This document shows, piece by piece, positions 7,750 to 11,324 of a stretch of 11,324 nt of DNA. The stretch is from Asaia bogorensis. Its GTDB lineage: Bacteria > Pseudomonadota > Alphaproteobacteria > Acetobacterales > Acetobacteraceae. The DNA lies in contig CAMCZJ010000090.1 in NCBI GenBank assembly GCA_945886995.1, positions 1 through 11,324 on the forward strand. The letters are read 5' to 3'. Made by a program: the position numbers and the translations under genes. Under the pieces are notes generated by a model. The model made no database searches and had not been told where the DNA came from. It worked only from the letters and a program-made list of their open reading frames with translations. Positions within the stretch are counted from its first letter, which is position 1; every line of letters begins with the position of its first letter.

Positions 7750-7761
7750 GGGAGACCGGCC

Positions 7762-8103
7762 ATGGCCTTGAAGCGCATCATCCTTGAAATGGGCAGCGGC
7801 AATGATCTGCATGGCGGGGATTACACCAAGGCCGCTTTGCGCGCCGTGCAGGATGCCTTGCACCATTCCTCTTTGGCGTTCATCCGCACGCTTGGGCTTG
7901 ATATCAAGACCATGCAGGTGGAAGTGACCATCGGCGTGCAACAGCCCGACAAGGTGGATATCGAAGCCGTACGCAAATCCCTGCCCTATGGCGTGGTCAC
8001 GGCACGCGCTGTGAAGGGCGGCTTGGATGTCCCGGAAGAAGGCGCGCATGACAAGGCGGTGATTGCCTCAGCCGCCATTGCAGTGCGCTTCGATTTACCG
8101 TGA
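7762..8103 (+). CDS. Lin0512-family protein, second tandem copy (motif intact)
   Basis: Paralogue of the preceding gene, 113 aa, predicted cytosolic, biochemical role unknown. The motif GSGNDLHG at 11-18 fits the recalled family pattern GxGxDxHG exactly, with His17. Other conserved parts are GGDYTKAALRAVQDALHHSSL (18-38), TMQVEVTIGV (50-59), LPYGVV and VKGGLDVPEEG. The alternation of short strands and one early helix suggests a compact alpha/beta fold, but I cannot name one. GGGAGA about 7 bases before the ATG is a good Shine-Dalgarno. It closes the plus-strand run that may begin with the ChaC-like gene; the next gene is convergent, 101 bases away. Two unequal copies in one transcript suggest a heteromer or sub-functionalised pair, which is inference. 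Confidence 0.87.
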   Translation: MALKRIILEMGSGNDLHGGDYTKAALRAVQDALHHSSLAFIRTLGLDIKTMQVEVTIGVQQPDKVDIEAVRKSLPYGVVTARAVKGGLDVPEEGAHDKAVIASAAIAVRFDLP

Positions 8104-8155
8104 GCGCTTGCTGCGTCATCCCGCCATATTCTTTGGCTGACATGCTACGGGGCAT

Positions 8156-8205
8156 GCCTACCGCGTAACGGCAGGCCGCGCTGGTATAGAAGGCTGGCGC
8201 GCCTT
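8156..8205 (+). terminator. Weak terminator candidates between convergent genes
   Basis: The 101-base gap between the second Lin0512 gene and the lipoprotein gene holds two small inverted repeats: GCCT-a-CCG / CGG-c-AGGC around loop CGTAA (8156-8176), and AAGGC / GCCTT around TGGCGC (8190-8205) followed by TTATCTTT. The second, with its T-rich tail, could end the plus-strand transcript, but the stem is only 5-6 pairs and runs into the stop codon of the opposite gene. I see no gene in this gap. Confidence 0.25.
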
Positions 8206-8765
8206 TATCTTTGCCCGCCGCGTTCGCCCGCCTCGGCCTGCAATTCCAGGCGAGCATCCAACAAGGCGCGCCTGCTTCTGGGCAGCGGTGGCGGATCACC
8301 AAGACGATTGAGCGTTTCCTGCCCGCCTGGGGTGAAAAGCGGCGGGCGCAGCGCGTCCACCGCACCGCTCAGGCTACGCGCGGCGAAAGCGCTGCGAAGC
8401 ACCGAAAGGCTATCAATCACTTCTTGCGCGCGCGCATCAGGTGCAATGCCAAAGGCCTGGCGCCATTCGCGGCGCGCGGCTGGCACAGCGTTCTGCGCCA
8501 TGGGTAGTATGATGTTCCACCGTGGCCCATTTGGTAATTCCACCGCCAGGAATTCCAAAGCCTGAAGGAGGCGCGCCGTTTCCCAAGGCTGGCCTGTCAG
8601 CCGACTCGGATTGGTCAGCATATCGGCGCCCTGTTCAATTGAATGCCGCACGGCATCAACCGAGATGAAGCTGCTGAATTCCGGTAATCTTGCCACTTCG
8701 AGCGGGCCGGAGCAGGCGCCAAGACCAAGAAGCCCCGCCAGAAAAACGCGCCTGTCACACTGCAT
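8205..8765 (-). CDS. Predicted Tat-exported lipoprotein, function unknown
   Basis: I do not recognise a family for this 186-aa protein. The N-terminus MQCDRRVFLAGLLGLGAC combines a twin-arginine motif (RRVFL at 5-9) with a lipobox LGAC ending at Cys18, so the likely fate is Tat export, lipidation at Cys18 and membrane anchoring. SG follows the Cys; no Asp at +2 argues against inner-membrane retention by the E. coli rule. The mature part is mostly helical in appearance (VDAVRHSIEQGADML at 38-52, ETARLLQALEFLAVELP at 63-79, RREWRQAFGI, DARAQEVIDSLSVLRSAFAARSLSGAVDAL), with a Pro-rich, charged tail (GDPPPLPRSRR...). No metal or catalytic motif is evident. The ATG at 8765 has AAGGA 7 bases upstream; a TTG just before it is too close. 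It lies 150 bases downstream of the UPF0173 gene on the same strand, with a strong hairpin between, so it may be a separate transcript. Confidence 0.8.
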   Translation of the reverse strand: MQCDRRVFLAGLLGLGACSGPLEVARLPEFSSFISVDAVRHSIEQGADMLTNPSRLTGQPWETARLLQALEFLAVELPNGPRWNIILPMAQNAVPAARREWRQAFGIAPDARAQEVIDSLSVLRSAFAARSLSGAVDALRPPLFTPGGQETLNRLGDPPPLPRSRRALLDARLELQAEAGERGGQR

Positions 8766-8849
8766 CAAAGAATCCTTCCATCAAACCCTACCAAGCGCCC
8801 CGTGACCTTATTCGGGCGCGGCGTGGCGGGCGTATTGATCCGCATCACA

Positions 8850-8884
8850 GCGGGTATCGTTGGAATGCATCCAGCCATACCCGC
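8850..8884. repeat. 35-base inverted repeat (hairpin) between UPF0173 and lipoprotein genes
   Basis: GCGGGTAT (8850-8857) is matched perfectly by ATACCCGC (8877-8884). Inside it TGGA (8861-8864) pairs with TCCA (8870-8873) around the loop ATGCA. The three-base joints CGT and GCC give one G-C pair, a G-T wobble and one C-C mismatch on the plus strand. It starts about 32 bases past the UPF0173 stop on the minus strand. It may be a terminator without a U-tract, an mRNA-stabilising hairpin or a protein-binding palindrome. A smaller TGAT/ATCA repeat lies next to it at about 8836-8847. Confidence 0.6.
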
Positions 8885-8915
8885 CCATAGGTGGCACCGG
8901 CCTTTCAGCGCCCGA

Positions 8916-9626
8916 TCACAGGTTGACCGCCTTGCCCTTTTCGGGGACCAGCACCTTGGCCTTGGCGCCGACCATCTCCGCCTCAAATCCCTTGGCGTCC
9001 GGTAGTAACATGCCGAAGGTTGCGTAGTGGCAAGGAATGGCGGTGGTGACATTGCGCAGATAGCGCTTCACTGAAAGCGCCGCGGCGCGTGGGCCCATGG
9101 TGAAGCGATCACCCACCGGCACCAGCGCAACCGTTGGCGCATATAACTCATCAATCAGCGCCATGTCGGAGAAAATATCCGTATCGCCCATGTGATAGAT
9201 GGTGGGTTCATGCTTGTCCTTCGGCGTCACCACAATGCCGTTTGGCAGGCCCAGGCAATGGAAGACGCCATTGGCATCAACCTCAGCTGATGAGTGGAAA
9301 GCCTGGGTCAGCGTCACGGTGAATTCACCCTGATCCGTGGCGCCGCCCGTGTTCATGGGATCAAGCGCTGTGACACCCTGCTTGCCGAGCCACATGGCGA
9401 GTTCATAATTGGTGACAAGCTTGGCGCCGGTGCGTTTGCAGATGGCCGCCGTATCGCCGATATGGTCAGCATGGCCATGCGTCAGCAACACATGGGTCGC
9501 ACCCGCGCTGGCTGCTTCCGCATCACCACCAAAGGCAGGATTGCCGGTCAGGAAAGGGTCAATCATCACAACGGACTTGCCGAATTCCAGGCGAAAGGCG
9601 GAATGGCCGAACCAGGTAAGTTTCAT
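8916..9626 (-). CDS. UPF0173 metal-dependent hydrolase (metallo-beta-lactamase fold)
   Basis: Metallo-beta-lactamase-fold hydrolase of 236 aa, UPF0173/UlaG-like type, predicted cytosolic; the natural substrate is unknown. It starts MKLTWFGHSAFRLEFG with the typical His8, then VVMIDPFLTGNP (19-30). The metal-binding signature is THGHADHIGD (49-58; His50, His52, Asp54, His55). His111 in QAFHSS, Asp148 in YHMGDTD and His200 in IPCHYATFG complete a two-metal site. These features and the length fit UPF0173 closely. The ATG at 9626 has AAGGA upstream, separated by a run of A, which decides the start. The hydratase gene upstream ends 16 bases earlier, so the two are very likely one operon. Pairing of a hotdog hydratase with this hydrolase could indicate thioester or small-metabolite processing, but that is only inference. 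Confidence 0.94.
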   Translation of the reverse strand: MKLTWFGHSAFRLEFGKSVVMIDPFLTGNPAFGGDAEAASAGATHVLLTHGHADHIGDTAAICKRTGAKLVTNYELAMWLGKQGVTALDPMNTGGATDQGEFTVTLTQAFHSSAEVDANGVFHCLGLPNGIVVTPKDKHEPTIYHMGDTDIFSDMALIDELYAPTVALVPVGDRFTMGPRAAALSVKRYLRNVTTAIPCHYATFGMLLPDAKGFEAEMVGAKAKVLVPEKGKAVNL

Positions 9627-9642
9627 TTTTTTTCCTTGCGTT

Positions 9643-10101
9643 TCAGGTGAAGGACATGCGGATGGTATCCGCGATCATGGCGGGCTTGGCCTCATGTTCG
9701 ATTTCCAGCGTCTGGCGCACGGTGATGCGATGCGCGCCCGGCGCGCCATCTTCCACCGCAACCAGGCTTTGGCGCAGACGAATGCGCGCGCCGGCCTTGA
9801 CCGGATTGACGATGCGCACCTTGTCGCTGCCGTAATTGATTGACCGCGTGGGCCAGGCAAGCTTGTAGATGCCAGCGCCAAGTTTTGGCAAAAGCGAGAG
9901 CAACAAATAGCCATGCGCGATGGTCTCGCCGCCGGGCATCTCGCGCTTGGCGCGTTCCACATCCACATGGATCCATTGATGATCGCCGGTTACCGCGGCG
10001 AAGCGATCAATCAAATCCTGCGTCACTTCCAGCCAATCACTGACACCCAATTCCTGCCCGATCAGCGCCCGGAGCGCTTCCGGGGTTTCGACCATGCGCA
10101 T
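9643..10101 (-). CDS. MaoC-like dehydratase, NodN type (hotdog fold)
   Basis: Hotdog-fold protein of 152 aa in the MaoC/NodN-like group, which includes (R)-specific enoyl-CoA hydratases. The likely reaction is hydration or dehydration of an acyl-CoA, but the substrate is unproven. The hydratase-2 catalytic pattern D-x4-H is present as Asp40 and His45 in TGDHQWIHVD, followed by AKREMPGGETIAHGYLLLSLLPKL (51-74), the characteristic helix region; IAHGY is typical. SINYGSDKVRIVNPVKAGARIRLR (87-110) forms the second half. Length is normal for a single-hotdog protein, which would dimerise. Of two near ATGs (10101 and 10095) the first is preferred because GGGGAGG stands 5 bases upstream. It is the first gene of an operon with the UPF0173 hydrolase and is divergent from the MFS transporter, with 96 bases between the starts. 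Confidence 0.92.
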   Translation of the reverse strand: MRMVETPEALRALIGQELGVSDWLEVTQDLIDRFAAVTGDHQWIHVDVERAKREMPGGETIAHGYLLLSLLPKLGAGIYKLAWPTRSINYGSDKVRIVNPVKAGARIRLRQSLVAVEDGAPGAHRITVRQTLEIEHEAKPAMIADTIRMSFT

Positions 10102-10163
10102 CGCGTCCTCCCCACCAATTCAGCGTAACATCGGGCGCGGCGCGGCGGGGATCAAGCCGGGCT

Positions 10164-10192
10164 TTGCGAAAGGGGCAATTTGCGGCCTAATC
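10164..10192 (+). promoter_or_regulatory. Candidate promoter of the MFS transporter gene, possibly leaderless
   Basis: TTGCGA (10164-10169) and CTAATC (10187-10192) are spaced by exactly 17 bases. Transcription would start about 7 bases later, at 10198-10200, on the ATG itself. The lack of a Shine-Dalgarno at normal spacing (the nearest purine run, AAAGGGG, ends about 22 bases away) agrees with a leaderless mRNA. The boxes are imperfect and judged by eye. Confidence 0.33.
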
Positions 10193-10197
10193 CCGCC

Positions 10198-11324
10198 ATG
10201 ACCCTGTCCCCCGGCAGCCGGGGTTTCGTTGTGGCCATGGTCACGGCGCAAATCCTGACGCAAATCGGCGCCTTCACCCTGCCGGCGCTGTTGCCAGAGA
10301 TGATGGCGCGCTGGTCCCTGACCGCGACCGAAGCGGGCTGGCTGATTGGCGTTTTTTTCGCGGCCTATGTGCCTGCAGTGCCGGTGCTGCTTTCGCTGAC
10401 AGACCGCGTGCCGGCCAGGCGGATTTATCTGATCGGCACGGGGGCCACGGCGCTCGCACATCTGGGCTTTGCCTTCTTCGCTGATGGCTTTTGGAGCGGG
10501 CTTTTCTTTCGCGCGCTCGCCGGGATTGGCTGGGCGGGGGCGTATATGCCCGGCCTTAAATCCATTGCTGATCCGCTGACCGGCGTGGCGCAATCGCGCG
10601 CTGTCGCCTGGCATGCGGCCGGCGTTGGGATTGCGGGTGCCGCTTCCTTCGCCTTGGCCGGGCTTTGTGATGCGCTTGTGGGCCCGGGCTTTGCCTTTCT
10701 CGTGGCGGGGGTGGCCGCCAGTGGCGCCTTCGCCATTGCCATGCTGATTCTGCCCGATGCGCCGCCACCCAAAAGCGTCGCGCGGCGCGGCTTGCTGGAT
10801 TTCCGCCCGGTTTTCGCCAATCGCCGCGCCATGGCATGGATCGCAGGCTATACGGTGCACACGCAGGAAATGGCCGTACTGCGCGCCTGGGCCGTCACCT
10901 TTCTGACGGCGAGCTTCCTGATCCAGGCGCCGCCGGCATGGCTGCCCGGCCCGACCGTGCTGTTCACGCTCGCGGGGTTGGTGGGCATTGCGAGTTCGCT
11001 CATCGGGAACCGCCTGGCTGAGAGCCTTGGGCGGGATAGGATTGTGGCGCTGGCTATGCTTTCCGGCGCGGCGCTTTCCCTGGTGGCGGGGTTTGGCTTC
11101 GGCGCGCCCCCCTGGGTGGTGCTGCTTTTTGTCGTTCTGTGGAATGCGGCGATTTATCTGGATAGTTCGGCGCTTACCGCCGGCACGGTGCAGGCTGCGG
11201 ACCCCGCACTGCGTGGCGCCACCATGGGGCTGCATAGCATGTTTGGCTATGCGGGGGGCTTTGTCGGGCCTTTGCTGGCCGGCGTAGTACTGGATTTAGC
11301 GGGTGGCGATGGCGTGGCGGCCTG
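10198..11324 (+). CDS. MFS transporter, C-terminus cut off by the window edge
   Basis: Major facilitator superfamily permease of the inner membrane; the substrate is unknown. 375 codons are visible from the ATG at 10198 to the right edge. I count 11 hydrophobic segments, at about 9-32, 46-67, 76-95, 101-122, 136-157, 163-185, 211-240, 252-272, 281-300, 304-328 and 341-368, so about one remains outside. A motif-A-like loop after helix 2 (LTDRVPARRIYL, 67-78) and its pseudo-repeat after helix 8 (GNRLAESLGRDRIV, 270-283) support the MFS call. Basic RRGLLDFRPVFANRR (196-210) marks the central cytoplasmic loop between the two six-helix halves. No Shine-Dalgarno at normal distance is seen; other starts are not ruled out. 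It is divergent from the hydratase/hydrolase operon and could be related to it, for instance as uptake or export of its substrate, but nothing in the sequence proves this. Confidence 0.9.
   Translation, partial: MTLSPGSRGFVVAMVTAQILTQIGAFTLPALLPEMMARWSLTATEAGWLIGVFFAAYVPAVPVLLSLTDRVPARRIYLIGTGATALAHLGFAFFADGFWSGLFFRALAGIGWAGAYMPGLKSIADPLTGVAQSRAVAWHAAGVGIAGAASFALAGLCDALVGPGFAFLVAGVAASGAFAIAMLILPDAPPPKSVARRGLLDFRPVFANRRAMAWIAGYTVHTQEMAVLRAWAVTFLTASFLIQAPPAWLPGPTVLFTLAGLVGIASSLIGNRLAESLGRDRIVALAMLSGAALSLVAGFGFGAPPWVVLLFVVLWNAAIYLDSSALTAGTVQAADPALRGATMGLHSMFGYAGGFVGPLLAGVVLDLAGGDGVAA

Noticed and set aside
10120..11235. A 371-codon minus-strand frame opposite the MFS gene
   Set aside because: Low-complexity Arg/Gly/Gln/His protein; the plus frame gives 11 hydrophobic segments and MFS motifs through to the window edge.
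1..11324. CRISPR, tRNA, insertion sequence, toxin-antitoxin or phage-defence system
   Set aside because: I looked for regular direct repeats, tRNA-like TTCGA cloverleaf patterns, transposase motifs and small paired toxin genes. None was seen; the only small paired genes are the Lin0512 paralogues, which do not resemble toxin-antitoxin proteins.

Overview
The window looks like ordinary chromosomal DNA from a high-GC alphaproteobacterium, possibly an Acetobacteraceae/Rhodospirillales member. The indications are strong GC bias at third codon positions, adjacent glpX and recJ as is common in alphaproteobacteria, a DUF2125 protein (a family mostly seen in that class), and a NodN/MaoC-type hotdog hydratase. 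The genus assignment is inference. Ten complete protein genes and two cut by the window edges fill almost all of it. No gap exceeds about 150 bases, and I saw no rRNA, tRNA, CRISPR array, insertion sequence or phage gene.

Left part (1-2781): a short-chain dehydrogenase cut by the left edge is divergent from a CtBP-like D-2-hydroxyacid dehydrogenase. An exported alpha/beta hydrolase follows on the plus strand.

Centre (2843-6743): glpX (class II fructose-1,6-bisphosphatase) and recJ (single-strand 5'-3' exonuclease) lie 18 bases apart as a likely operon. They converge, with only 7 bases between, on a membrane-anchored DUF2125 protein. A ChaC-like gamma-glutamylcyclotransferase is divergent from the DUF2125 gene across 38 bases. 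Two tandem paralogues of the uncharacterised Lin0512 family follow. Only the second keeps the histidine of the family's GxGxDxHG motif.

Right part (8205-11324): on the minus strand a MaoC/NodN-like hydratase and a UPF0173 metallo-beta-lactamase-fold hydrolase form a two-gene operon. It is followed, beyond a 150-base gap containing a strong inverted repeat, by a small predicted Tat-exported lipoprotein of unknown function. An MFS transporter, cut by the right edge, is divergent from the hydratase and may be translated from a nearly leaderless mRNA.

The genes do not form one pathway. The observations most worth following are the asymmetric Lin0512 pair, the SDR without a recognisable catalytic tyrosine, the 35-base hairpin at 8850-8884, and the orphan Tat lipoprotein. 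I found no convincing multi-gene novel system.
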